Assembly (NCBI GenBank): GCA_027574665.1 | Contig: CM050653.1 | Coordinates: 15,150,664-15,214,663, forward strand | Reading direction: 5' to 3' | Origin: Rhynochetos jubatus | Lineage: Eukaryota > Chordata > Aves > Eurypygiformes > Rhynochetidae | Length of the DNA stretch: 64,000 bases | Shown here: positions 14,460 to 27,100 of the stretch, piece after piece | Numbering within the stretch: position 1 is the stretch's first letter | Layout of the letters: every line of letters starts with the position of its first letter | Notes under the pieces: model-generated | Database searches by the model: none | Told to the model about the DNA's origin: nothing | The model's input: the letters and a program-made list of their open reading frames with translations, nothing else | Made by a program: the position numbers and the translations under genes

Positions 14460-16796
14460 AGTAAGAATGGTGAGAGTATAGACTGTCCATGTGGTGATGT
14501 AAGAGAGGTTGCTATAGTCACGCTGGGTACCAAGGTAGAAATATGAAATTATTTGCATAGCCCCCAATGCATGGAGCAAATTCCTAATCCCTGTCCATCA
14601 AGTTATGCTAACCAATTTGAATCTTTCCTGGACTCTCATTCATTGCGTGTCATAGAAACAATTTTATGTGTTCACTGAAACTGCAGAAAATGCATGTGCC
14701 AGAACTTCATAACAGCTTGATGTTATCCTAACATGGGTCCTCCTCCTCCCATTACTCTCTTTCCCTAACTGTGTAATTGCTTTCCTTTGTGTTATGTCTA
14801 CAAGAGAATGCAAGTTCTTTGGGGTAGTGGCATGTACAACTAATAAAAGACAATAAAATAGTAACCAAATGTGTGAGGTGCTTCCTTATGTTTCTGAAAA
14901 ATTCAGATGTTGATTTGGTACATAGATACTAAATATTTTTGCAGTTGGATTGCAGAGTGTTGCCTTTTGATCCTGTAAAATAGTGATGTTAGATACATGC
15001 TATTAATGAAGAATCCTCTTGCAAATTATCTGAACAATCCTCAAAATGCTTACTAGGAGACAGAGTAAAATATTACTGTCAGTGCTGGTTCATAATGGCT
15101 GCTATTTTAACTTTGTTTTCTGTGGGTTTTTTTTCCTCCTCGATGTTTTTTGCAGTACAATTCACTTGCTCTATTTTACTTAGTATTTTATACTATATAC
15201 CTCCATAATGATGCAATACTTTGGGGAAATAGGTTGGATTTAATGAATTTACTATGTATGAGAGGCTAGGAGCAAAAATCCTTAGGGGGTCAGAGAACAA
15301 GTGAACGGTCCATTAAAAAATCAATCATGCCTACAATTTATGACTTGACTTGATAATTTTAATAATATTGTGCTTACAATAATAGTATTTTCTTTAAAAT
15401 CTTAAAAGGAGTGTTCATATTGATTATAGGACAAATAAGCAAATTAATGTTTTTCAATTTACCATTATTAAAATGAATAAAATTGCCTTTTATAAACACA
15501 TTATTAATTATAATTTCTTATTAAGGAGCATATCTCTTAGGCTGTGTATGGTACATGTTTACTGACAATCTTAAAATAATTTTGAACAGAAAATGAAATT
15601 ATCTAGTTGAAAATGCAGGCAGCTTTCAGTGAAATAGAATACTGGTATGATTAGGAGCATCATCTGAACAGACCACCCACCAAAATTGCTGTGAAATTCT
15701 TGCTATTGATAAATTCTCCAAATGTTGGATTACCAGTTCATCCAAGGCCATAGGACCTTGTCCCCATGTCACTGTTCTTTAACACTAGTTTACTCCCCCC
15801 AAAAAAAGAAGTCTGCTTGCATTATCCTTGAGCACAAGCACTGATCTGAAAATCCAGATGGGCTCTGCTGTGCTGTTAGAAAGGTGCTTCTTCCCGCAAT
15901 AGCACTCATCAAAACCTTAAGGCAAAACTAAGCAGTAGGTTTTCTCAACTTGGCCTCGTGTCTCCGAAGAAAGAGTGTGTACTGCAGAGCCTTGAGGAAG
16001 TCAAATAAGACCTGAAATGAATTAGCTCTATTCCTGTGCCAGATCACAGCAGTTTTATATATAGAGATATATGCTAAATTGGAGCCCCTCCTTGCCATGC
16101 TGTCATCTCGACCATCACTGGACTGCTAAAACTGGGTACCACTGAGATGCTACATTCACTCAGATAGACTGAGAAGAGATTTGTTATAGAAGGTCTTCCA
16201 ACAGTTCCACAGTTTCCGATGAGCCTGTGGCCCATCTACCTAAGCGTAATCTTGGATTTTACAGATGCATGGAACATCTTGAGCTTTCAGAGATGCTTCA
16301 AACTACTTATACTCTTACACAGGTGTTGCTATGTAGGATAGATCAGATTTTGAAATTCTGTCAATGACCAAGAGGAATTAGTGTTACAACCCAGTTAGTT
16401 TTCATATGGATGGTCACCTGCTATGCTATTGGATCTAAGCCTTTGGAAGCCCACAGACCTTTTCTCTTTAGAAACTCCATACATCTGGTCTTTGAGGGCC
16501 CATCAGAACGTACTGACAATACATTTTGTCAGTCTGTAGCCAGTGTGTCCATCAGTATCCTGCAACCTGATTGCCCTGAAACGTTTTCTGACTTCTTCAA
16601 GACCCTGCAGTACAGTCTCTTTCTTAGGAGGTGTGAAGACAGAACTGTTCGGAAATCTACTGCTCTTGTATTCTGGGTTTTATTGGTGGCCCTTGCTGGA
16701 GAGAGACATTCCTCTAACAGCAGGTTCTGATGTCTGCATCTGTCCCTCTTTCACCCATAGATTTTTCCCTTGGATTTCTTTTTTGTTGGTGTGTTT

Positions 16797-16816
16797 TTTG
16801 TTTGTTTGTTTGTTTG
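16797..16816 (+). repeat. (TTTG)n repeat within a T/G-rich stretch
   Basis: Four to five TTTG units in a longer T/G-only region (about 16780-16880). The hydrophobic Phe/Val/Leu-rich frame seen here (within 16543-17046) comes from this composition. Confidence 0.85.
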
Positions 16817-17596
16817 CAGTTGGTTTTGTGTTGGGAATTTTTTGTTTGGTTGGGGTTTTTTTGTGGTTGTGTTTTGTTCCCCCCTTCCCCCCCGCCCTGA
16901 AGATTTATTTACAAAATAAATCTTTGCTTTCAGCAAATCAGAAACCTTTGCCCGTGTTCCGCCCTTCTTCAGCTCGGGCAGGTGCAGTACCCGACACCTG
17001 TATGGCGAGGTCACGCGTGCCAGCCCTGTGTTCAGCCTTGGACTGACTTCCTATGGCAAACCAAGTGCTCCGCAGCCCTAACGACTTTACACTTTGTACC
17101 CGGGCAGTAGATAACAGAGGAGTGAAATAAACACACTTCTTTGTGTAGTTTTCAAGAAATTCAGCTGCATCCAGTGTGGTTCTCTACTAGATAATGTGAA
17201 AAGATGCAAGTTGCAAATCTGATGTGATCTCGTGGTTCAGAGTATGTGATCCCAGCTATGGGAGAGTAGTGCTTGTGCTTTAGTCTTACTCTGGAGGCAC
17301 TTTCTCCTCTGAAAGAAGAGTTTAAAGGATATTTTCTCTGGTTACTACACTGACTTTAGTGCTTTACTAATGTTCCATAAGTCTCTGTGTTACCATAAAA
17401 GTGCTTTAATCTTAGTATTGTATTCTTCTTCAACTTTCACTGATACGGATGCGAAATTGGGTGCTTAAACACCTGTGTTGCGAGGATGAGTCTTGAGGAG
17501 ATCAGGAGAAACCTTTTGGAAGAGAATGCCAGAGCTGTGCTGGTGGAAGCACTGTGACAGAGGCTCCAGAAGGGCTGGGGGGATGACGGAGCAGTC

Positions 17597-17620
17597 GGGG
17601 GGGGGGGGGGGGGGGCGGGG
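17597..17620 (+). repeat. Poly-G run (19 G, then C, then 4 G)
   Basis: Nineteen consecutive G at 17597-17615, a C, then four more G. Strong G-quadruplex potential, and prone to sequencing error, so its length is uncertain. It lies about 260 bp before the CpG-dense block. Confidence 0.95.
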
Positions 17621-17879
17621 TTTGGAGCAGGGGCTTCCTCTGCTCTGAAGAAGCAGCTGTACAATTCCAGTCGGCTGTACTTGTTGGAGGACAGTGAAGA
17701 CACAGCAAAGCAACACCGTGCCTTGTGCGTACATAGCATAGTTATCATCTGGAAAAGCAGCCTCCTGCTTTGCTAGTTTCCCCCCACTTCTGTTTTGGAA
17801 AATGTAACCTTTTCTTCCTTTGGGTTAGAAAGGGGATTAAATTGACCAAATTCCTCTGTGCTCGTTACCCATGTCTGTG

Positions 17880-18130
17880 CACACGTGGCCGGTGCTGGCA
17901 TCGGCCGTGCCGCGGGAGCGGGGCCTGCCGGCGGGGCCGGGAGGGGGAGCTCCCGGCCCGGCTGTGGCGCGGCGGCCGGCTGGGCCGCCCCGGGACGGGG
18001 CCTGAGGCCCTGTGGCGGTGCCCCCGGCTGGAAAACTCAGCGGGGCTTTATGCGGCACAGCGAATCCTAACGCCTTGCTGCCAGCTGGGAGAAAGCTCTT
18101 TCCGGCGGGGACCGGGGAGAAGCTTTTAGT
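17880..18130. promoter_or_regulatory. Intronic GC-rich, CpG-dense block (CpG-island-like)
   Basis: About 250 bp of very high GC with many CpG dinucleotides and several GGGGC/GCCCC Sp1-type boxes (densest at 17885-18035) stands out sharply from the AT-rich intron on both sides. CpG is normally depleted in introns, so this density suggests protection from methylation, hence a possible internal promoter or enhancer. A GC-rich repeat fragment is the alternative, although I recognise no family. No TATA box or coding exon is evident. A 30-codon ORF with a good Kozak context (GGAGGGATGG) starts at 18192, just downstream. Confidence 0.4.
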
Positions 18131-19240
18131 GGTTGGAGGTAGGAGGCGGTGGTGTTGCAGCTGCCAGAGCAAGGCGGGAAGAGTGGGAGGGATGGCCGAG
18201 GGTCTTGGTCTGGGGGAGCTGCGGGGTCAGGCATTTGTCTCTGCATTGGCAGGTTTGCTGATACTTCTGGAGATCAATCAATAGGCTGACAGCACTTTTT
18301 TTGTGTGAATGGGAACAAGGCTACGATTTCAGTGGGAGTTGTTCATGTAATGATTTTTCCCAAATTTAGAGTGCAACATTCTGTCTGTTCATTAGTAGTT
18401 AAAATAACATTGCTATTTTTTTTCCTGAAGGATTTGGTCATTCCATAAAACGCTTCCTGTATTATATGTTTCCTAAGGGCGTAAGGGCCTTTATCTCCGA
18501 CGTACAATAAACTTCTCTTCATCTTTCTGTAGTACCATTAAAGCCACAAGCCCTTTGTTATAAAAGTATACTAATGAATAGAAATGTTACAACAAGAACA
18601 GAAGTCTTGTGTTTTCCCTTCATCATGCATCATCCATTTTAATTAGACGAAAGGGTGGTGAGTACTGTGACAAGAGTCTGGAATTAAAATCATTAATTGA
18701 TGTCAAGCTGACGAGAGACTGCTAACATGAATTTACTGACAGCAGGAAAGAAATTAACCTTATTACTTTATTTAGTACATTGGGGCTATTTATTAGATTT
18801 TCCTAGTCAGGTTCAGTGTGTTCCATTGATGATGAGAAAGACAAATAATTAATAAAACCCACACAAAGTTTTATTGACTCCTATCAATGAAGTTTAGATG
18901 AAAACCACATCAGTAACTTACAAAACAACAAACCCACCACATCCTTCTAATCAATGTAACTCATCAAAACCATTGGAGCAATAGTTTTGATATTTTAAAT
19001 GAGTATAACGTGTTATGCTCCCTAGCCAAGTAGAATTGCAAAAGTGGTCTGATTTAAAACCATGCCTTAGTTTCTTAATGTCAGTGTTGCAAAAAAATGA
19101 AACATATTTTCTCCAGCAATGACATTGATTGGAATAACTGTCTGTTTTGATCATCGTTGGAAGGTCAGCCTAACAAAGATGAGTTTTAATGTTAAGCATC
19201 TTTATTCTTTAGATGAAAGAGTACAACAGTGTCTTACAGA

Positions 19241-19268
19241 ATGACAGCAGCATCATGACAGCAGCATC
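19241..19268 (+). repeat. Perfect 14-bp tandem duplication
   Basis: ATGACAGCAGCATC occurs twice back to back (19241-19254, 19255-19268) with no mismatch, so it is likely a recent slippage event. Confidence 0.95.
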
Positions 19269-22200
19269 CTATAGATAATTTGTGACCCAGAGGTCATAAT
19301 AAAAGAATAGAGGGGAGGTCATCCTGTAGTAAAGGCCATCTGGAACTGTTAAAAGTGTCAGATGGAGTAGAGGGCTGAACAGCAGGACACTCTTGGTGTC
19401 TTTCCAGATTTCCCAGAGAGACCATAATATTTTTATTGGAAAACCCCAACTTTTTTCCCCTTAAGCAAAATATTTTCATCAAGCAGTTTCATCTTACTTT
19501 CAGGATAAAAGACAACATACGGTGATAAGGAGAGGATTTTTGTTTCTTACACAGCCTGTTATCTGTGTCTTTAAAATAATGCAAAGGTTCAACTTCAGTT
19601 TTGCTTTTGCTGTATTTCTGTGCCACTTAAGAGCTTTCACAAGAACTATTACCTCTAAATCCGTTATTACTGCAAATATTCAGAGTATAAATATTTTCTA
19701 AAGTGACTGGAGTAAAATCTTTTCTGATAAAACTTCCACCCTCTTCCCAGCCTGTAAGAGAGGAGAGAAAAAATTCCTCTGTGAATCAGAAAATCAGAGC
19801 AATGTGTTTCTCATTCTCATTTATTTTGAGATGGGGTCTGCTTGTCAAGGGATATTCCAGTTTCACTGAGATTTGTAACATTGTTTCTGGCAGTGGTTTT
19901 TTACATAATGGATGAGGGTGCAGGATGTGAAAACAAATCAATGGCAGTAATTTTTGTAAGAACACAGAAATGAAGCATGAGAATATTGAGCTTTGGAAAA
20001 ACATTTCAGACCAGTTCCACTTCATAAAAATACTGACTTTGGGAGATATGTAAGTTGAAGCTTTATTGGAATAATACTTGCTGAGGTAGTCCTCACATTC
20101 TTTAGCTAGATGTTGTAAATGTAGAGATTTTAAGACATCGTTTTAAACATATATTTTCTCTATTATTCCTCTACAGTGATTTGAGACATTACACCGGGCA
20201 AGGCCTGGCCAAGTCCCTTGCCATATATTTAAAAATACAATTTACGTGGTCTTTATGATATTTTGAGTTACAAATTTGATTACAGTGTCTTGCAGAACAT
20301 AAGAGTTCAGCACTGTGTTAGAAATTTCAGTTCTAATTAAGAGCACTAATAGGTTGTGTTTCACATTTCAGTGCCAGGAACCTTAGGATAAGGCAGCAGC
20401 ATGTCCTCTAATGGTGTCCCATAAACTCTGATGTTACGGGTAGAGTTGCTGTAGCAAATACTTGAGAATTAAAAAATTCTCCTATTTACTATATGAGAAT
20501 TTACCATAATTACTAACTTACTGAACTTGTTGCTGCTGAGTTGAACAGAACTGAAACCCCATCAGTTCTTCCAGACTGCACTATAGGAGTCTAACAGTAA
20601 GATAAAGCACTAAACCCACTCTTTTTTTCTAATCCTTAGATACAGCAGCAAGTATTTGACTAAGCATTAAGATGACATTCATGACAGGCAGATAGGTCCC
20701 CCTCCACATCACAGCTAGAACTTTTATTGGGTTGTAAGAAACCTGTCTCTGTTTCTGGCCGCGCTGTAGATTTATGCTCTCACTCAGTACTGTGGTCCAG
20801 CAAGGTTTTAGAAGTGAGCCCTCTGAGATGTTGTGGGTCCTGAGCAAAGATACTGATTTGTAAACTGTGTTCTCTTGGTGTGGTGGTTTTTTTTCTCTGC
20901 CTTTTCTTTCAGCTTCAGTGAGTGAGATTCATATAATCCATTGCTTTGTTGTGGAATTTTTCATTGTATTTTTTTGTCACTTCAGACTGTTTCATTTTCC
21001 AACTTCAGGATTAGGCTACTTTATACATAGCACTCTAGAAACACAGAATAATGGACCTAAACAGAGCCAGTGGCAGAATTTCATACCCACTACTGTTACT
21101 AGACTTTGGCCAAAGGAGGATAGATGCTGGGTAGGCTCACGTCAACCCACCAATGACAGTACTGTGGCTGGGCCTCCAGTTACTGCCTACAGTATCTGGG
21201 AATGGCTGATTTGGTACATGGTATGATATGTGGTACCATTTCGTATATGCTATGCCTCCATCCTTGGTTTCTTGCATGGGAACAGCTGCTCCTTACTCAT
21301 CTAACTGCAGAATTCAGATGTTACCCACCAGTGCTGCTTTCTGGCATTCTTCTCCAGTTGGAAAAAAAAATTTAGCCCAAGAGAGTCTGGATGAGAGAGG
21401 AAACCGGTGCTCTTAGAGTGAGGAGGGATGGAAGCAGGTTCTCTCCCAAGTCATGTTTCAGCAACAGCTGAATGTCATGATCTTCCTTTCTACTTCAGTC
21501 CAGCAAAATAGCCAAATAGCAGATTAGAGCTAAATTAATGTAATGATGAGGGATCTGTTGTCATAGGTCTAAATATTAGCACTTCTGGCCAGTTTTGTAA
21601 TGCAAAATAAAACTAAATTCCATTTTGTTTACAGACAGCAATGATGTTCTTTGATGCAGTATGGTTCCCAGCAGGATAAGTGTCCCAGTTGCCCATCTGG
21701 GTGATCTTCCACTGCTGGGGTCACTGACCCTTGGATGAGACATGAAAATAAGGATAGAAAATTTCAGTCGTGATAGTGTTTGTTTTGGAAATGGAAGGAC
21801 CTGTACTGCCTACATACCTGATACATTTGGCTTTGGTTGAAACATATCCTTAAAAATCAAAGCAGATAGACCCTCTACCCATAAATGCTGCAGACCATTA
21901 ACTGTAAAGTAGTCTAAAAGTTCCATTGAAATGTAAGTAAGGTGGTGAGTTACAGATTTTAAAATAAGAATAAGCAAAGATTTTCACTTACTTACTCCAA
22001 GATCCAAGAAATCAGATTTGAGATACTCTCCTGAGAGGATGTATCATTGCTTTGGAAAGACAAAGGGTGAATCAAGAAAGGCAGGGGATATGGAAAGGTA
22101 GGGCTGAAATACGTGAGAGATTCCACCAAGTTAGAGGAAATGATTATAACATCTCCTTTACTTTTATCAGTGTCATTTGGTTTCAGATTGGTGTTTGCAC

Positions 22201-22398
22201 TTCACCTGCTTATACGCATAATATTTACCTTCTCTCCTGCATTTTTTCATTTCTTCTCTCACAACACTTTACATCTTCATTTGTATTTTGCTGCCTTCTT
22301 TAATAGCCTTCTTTATAAAGTCCTTATAAAAATGAGCATGTTTTTCTCTTCTTAATGTATTAGGGCACTTATAGTTATCACCTTTACCACCCTCCCCT

Positions 22399-22422
22399 CC
22401 CCCCCCCCCCCCTTTTTTTTTT
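22399..22422 (+). repeat. C14-T10 homopolymer junction
   Basis: Fourteen C (22399-22412) directly followed by ten T (22413-22422), preceded by CCTCCCCTC. A homopyrimidine tract. Confidence 0.95.
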
Positions 22423-22779
22423 CCATCTAGAGCCCTCCTGGGTTGTAGCTCATTAAAGGTTTTTGAAATTCTCATTCATCTCTTCTGCATGTAGGATTTG
22501 AGAAGGGGGGAACTTCAGAGAGACAGTTAAGTACTATCACATAGTCTAATTGGCAGATAGGTTGTGATTGTTGAAGGAGGAAGAGAATTAAGACTGATTG
22601 TGTAGATGTACTTCTTTAATATCAAGGTGGTGGACAGCTTTTTTTTTTGTTACTTTTTTTGTTTTCTTCTTTTTATATGTAATCCCTGTTACATTTTTCT
22701 GGTTTTGTAGAACCAATACGTAAGAAATGTATGTGTGTAAAATTTCTATGTAGGTGCAGAATTACAGATCTGGAAGACA

Positions 22780-24180
22780 GATTGTGTTCCTTTTCTAAGG
22801 TAGGATCTCCTGTCTGTGCCATTCCTGCAAGATGTTTGTTCCATCCTCATTTTTTCAAGTTTGTATTGATGTCGACTCTACAACTTCCTATGGCAATCTT
22901 TTCCATTACCTTTTCATGAGAAAGTTCTCCTGTCCACAGTATCTAGTCTCAATTACTCTTGGTGCAGTTTAAATACCTAGTACTTGCATTAGAGGTGGAA
23001 AACATTATTCCTTTCCTCCTTACCTGGCTGGAGACTGCAGTTATGGCCTCTTTCGCTCTTCTTTTCCCCAACAGCTTGACATTGCTGACTTGTATCTGTC
23101 TACCAATAGAACTTCCAGATCCTTTCCTGAAAAAGCAGCTCACAGATTTTTCCCCTATATTTAATTGATATGCTTAATTATTCCAACTGTGTAAATTACC
23201 TTCCAGTTGCTGTTATTGAAATTAATCCTATTTTTGAAGTCTATGCTGTCTGTTTTTCAAGAACATTTGAAATGCTAATCCTTTCTTCCAAAGTTCCTTC
23301 TTTTGGGTTTTCTGCAGATTTGATAGCATCCAAATTAATAATAAAATCTGAGTAAATGCAGAGAGGGATCCACGTAGAAAGTGTCTCCATCCATCCATCT
23401 AACGTGACTGTGAATTGCTGAGAGCGACTCTACATAGTCTGTAGGAGCCGCCTGGTTCAATCTATTGCATCCACCCTGTAGCTGTTTTTCTCAGCCTGGG
23501 ATGTACTGTTTGTTCACAAGGCCATTTACCGTGTTACAGAAGGAAATCCGTCTGACTTGACCACATCTGTTCTTGATAAATCTGTGGTGGCTACTGCTCA
23601 TCCCATTATCTCCGCTGTGCTTACCAATAGTTTGTTTCAAAGGGGATTGACGTTAAACTGATGAGTCTGTAATTCTCCTCCTCCTCCAAGGGATGTTTGC
23701 CTTTTTCTAGTCTTTCAGTACTTCAGCTGTCCTCAACAGGTTGTCCTGGTTCCTGAAAACGGCCTGAGTCTGCCTCAGACAGTGTGTGTCAGACGAAGTT
23801 CAGTTTAACCAGTTTCTACCTACTTCTTTTGCTGTTCGATTGGAGATCCTTTTGCTGTTGGTGGCAGTATCAATCCTGCTGGCCACCTGCATGCAATCAA
23901 CCATTTTAGTGAAGACAGATGCAAAGAAAAAAAAACCATTAAGCCTTAGGTCTCCTCAGCATCATCCGTCAATATCGTTCCCTCACTACTGAGCAGGCGA
24001 GCAACCTTTTCTTGTGCTCTTCCTTTTACTGCTAATGCAATTACGCAATGATTTATTGTTATCTTTAAAGCTCCCTGCTACTTTTATTTCACATTGTGCC
24101 TTAGTCTTTCCGATTTTGTCCCTGTATGCTTGTGCTTATCCGTAGCAAGCTGACCACATTTTGTATGTGCTTCTTCATGA
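22780..24180 (-). mobile_element. Degraded ancient LINE (CR1/L3 type), antisense
   Basis: The + strand has the word order of an old amniote CR1/L3 element read in antisense. A 3'-end-like part (near 22920-23300) is followed by the reverse complement of the reverse-transcriptase region (near 23340-23720), then by more upstream sequence ending around 24150. On the minus strand, a block near 23550-23600 still reads as HRFIKNR, close to the QHGFVKNRS block before the RT palm in this class. Many indels and stops show it is long dead. The boundaries are approximate. I base the class on remembered consensus patterns, so the exact subfamily is uncertain. Confidence 0.55.
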
Positions 24181-27100
24181 GTCTGAGATCGGAGGACAGT
24201 CGCATTTCAGCCGCTGGCCACACGTGTGTGTACACAGGAGATAAGGCAGAACTGTTAATTTTTTTCTTTTAATGACTTCAAAAAGGTTGGTCTCCAGCCT
24301 TTCAATTTAAAATTATATCTATGTAGCCCTATTTTCTGACTTTTTTTTAATACGCCGAAGTTTTGAATGAAAAGGAGGTGCAAGTGAGGAAGAGGAGGTG
24401 TCTTGTTTACAAGTTACTGCTGTTGCTTCCCATGATTATCCACTACCCACAGTGATCCTTTAGAATGGCTTTCCCAGGAAAGCAGATGGCTTTGCTGGGA
24501 GGTGGTTATAACTGTGATAACTGACTAGCTCTAATCATGATAAGAAAAGCTAAGTGTCATATGCTGGTTCAGAGGGAAATCGCAACAATGCCTATAATCA
24601 AGGTACTCTCATTAGAAGAGCAGTTGTCAGAAAAATTCTGCTTGGATCCAGAAAAAGGTCAAAGAAAAATACAGGAGAGACCAAACTCCCATATTGACTT
24701 GATTGCCAAAAATTAGAAAAAGGGCCATTAAAGCCCTGAAGGCAGTTGAGGAGAGGGGGAGGAGGAACAGCAAGACCTGGCTTAGTTGCTGGCACACTGT
24801 GCCTGCAAGGTATTCTTCACTAGCAAAGGAGGAGGGGACAAATTTGACAAGATTTGGCTACTGGCCAGTACACCTCCTGACCTCTTTATTAGAAACGATA
24901 TCTGGCAAAAATTGGACTGAATGTGTTCATCCCATCTGACTAACTTGAACAAGCTGACTGGCTTTATAAACGTGCTGTTGTTTTTCTCTGTTTTCAATCC
25001 ATCATCCCGATGCCTGCCAGTCTCGTGGCAGAAGAACTGAGAACTGGCAGTGGTGAATGGCTTGTCATTTAGCTTCTGTCCTTACGCAGTGCTGTTTCTA
25101 TCCTTAATAAACACTGTCAGCCATCTCACATATGTGGAACTGCAAGCGTTCAATACTGATTTTGTAAAGGAGTGAGCCTTGGTGGAAAAGGCGAGGTTGT
25201 GGATTATCACTTGGGCGATAGCTGACTCCTGGCAGCAGCAGGAGGATTAATTGAATTGGCCAAGCAATTGCACACCAGAAGCAGCAGCCAGCTTTGTTTC
25301 TGCTCTTAGGGGAGGACGTTGCTGCCATTGCAACAGCAAATGTAATGTACTGGTCATGAATATCCTTCCCATGCTGTGTTCATCAATTAAGATAAGTAGG
25401 TGATGTTTTTGCAAGGATCTAAATCACTAATATGAAAAAATCCCACAAAAGAGACTGAAGCTCCCAAGGGATTGGACATATATTTATAATTTCACTTCTA
25501 ACACTACATGAAATTAGGGTTGATTTCTCTTCTTTTGCCAACTTCGCTTGTTCACTTTTACTCACAACAGCTCTGCCAGCTCTACAGATTTGAGTTTTCT
25601 GTTGCTGGAAAAAGTTAAAGTTTAGTTCAGAAAGGACTACTGTAAACATTTGGCTCAGGGTGGGATTGGAATCTCAGACTAATATGATTATTTATTATCC
25701 ACAATGAGGTACATGGCTAAATGCCCTTTGTGGTCAAGGAAGAAACACCCACCACGGTAGAGCTTGGAGAAGGGTTTAGCTCTGCCTTAAAATGGCCACA
25801 TTACATATGTTCAACTGAACTGCTCTCTAGACCCTGCCAGCAGCCACCTGATGTGGCTGAATCTTGACCAGCTCTTCTGGGAGTCCAAAACAATGTCGAC
25901 ACCTACATTTAGGTGTCTGAAATGCTAGTTGCTTTCATCTGAAAGCTGAATCTCACAGTGTTTTGGAGAAGGGAATAAGGTGGCTTCTGTTTGCTGGGGA
26001 CAGCAGTTCATAAGCTTTTCCTTTACTTTTGTGGCCACCGTTTCACATGCATAGGAATTGCTTTACAATGGGTATGTCTATCATTACTGGATTAGCTTGC
26101 AATGAAAAGCTCTTCTAACAATTACGGGAAGTTCTGCAGCTAACAATATTGTCATTTCGAGCAGTTATCATTAGCTTTTGAATTGAATGGCACACAAATG
26201 CATGAGGATAGTTTATACTTTACTGAACATTATAATTTGAGTCTCAAAAGCATGACAGTATGTTGTTGACATTTTCAGTATTAACACTTCAGCAAGAAAG
26301 GTTTAGAAACTTCTTGGGATAGGTGGTGTATTTTTGAAAGTTCAGTTTCATTTAAACACTGCAAAATTGATTAGTCCTATTCGCAAAATACTTCGAAGAT
26401 GGAAAGAGTTATGTGAATTCTAAGCATTATTATTATTACAAAGTCTGTAGGAAGGCCATAAATCCTCAAAATTAGCTGATCTGAAATTTCAGACATATGC
26501 ATTTTTTATTGTGCCATGTCATGAAAGAATACAGTTCAGCGGAGACAGCTTAAGACACGTAACCGCATAGCGAAACCAAAGCACTGTGGGCAAACACTCT
26601 CCAGATACTGGATGTCAATAGCACGGGCATTGCTGATTAGGGCTCAAGTACAGAGCAAATTCCAGGTTCTCATCTCTGCTGTACAGTGTGTTTACATAAT
26701 TATTTTAATCTTCCTCACAGTAGTCTGCGCTGGCATTTCCCCGATGTATACTTAATGCGATATAGACTAACAAATTATTTAGGCCATATCATGCATATAC
26801 ACACACATGCACAAGGAGGGGGGTAACATAAAAAATAATGTTGCATTAAGTTCAGGTTCTTGTATAAAAATATATTGAGTTAAAAGCTGTTATAATCGAA
26901 AAACAGATAGTGCAGTATTCAGCTGATAGCTATTACTCTTTCCAAGAATATGACTACATATGTTTCCCTGGTCATTTGGTTCCTTTAAGTTTGGAGACAT
27001 AATGTTTAAATGCAGTATGTCCTAGAGAAGGCAAAACAAAGCTGTACTTTAAACAATATGAAATATATGTTAAGTAATCAGATTACCTACACTTTTGTCA

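Noticed and set aside
16543..17046. 167-codon ORF with hydrophobic Phe/Val/Leu-rich stretch
   Set aside because: The hydrophobic part is translation of a T/G-rich simple-sequence region with TTTG repeats. There is no conserved family motif, promoter or splice context.
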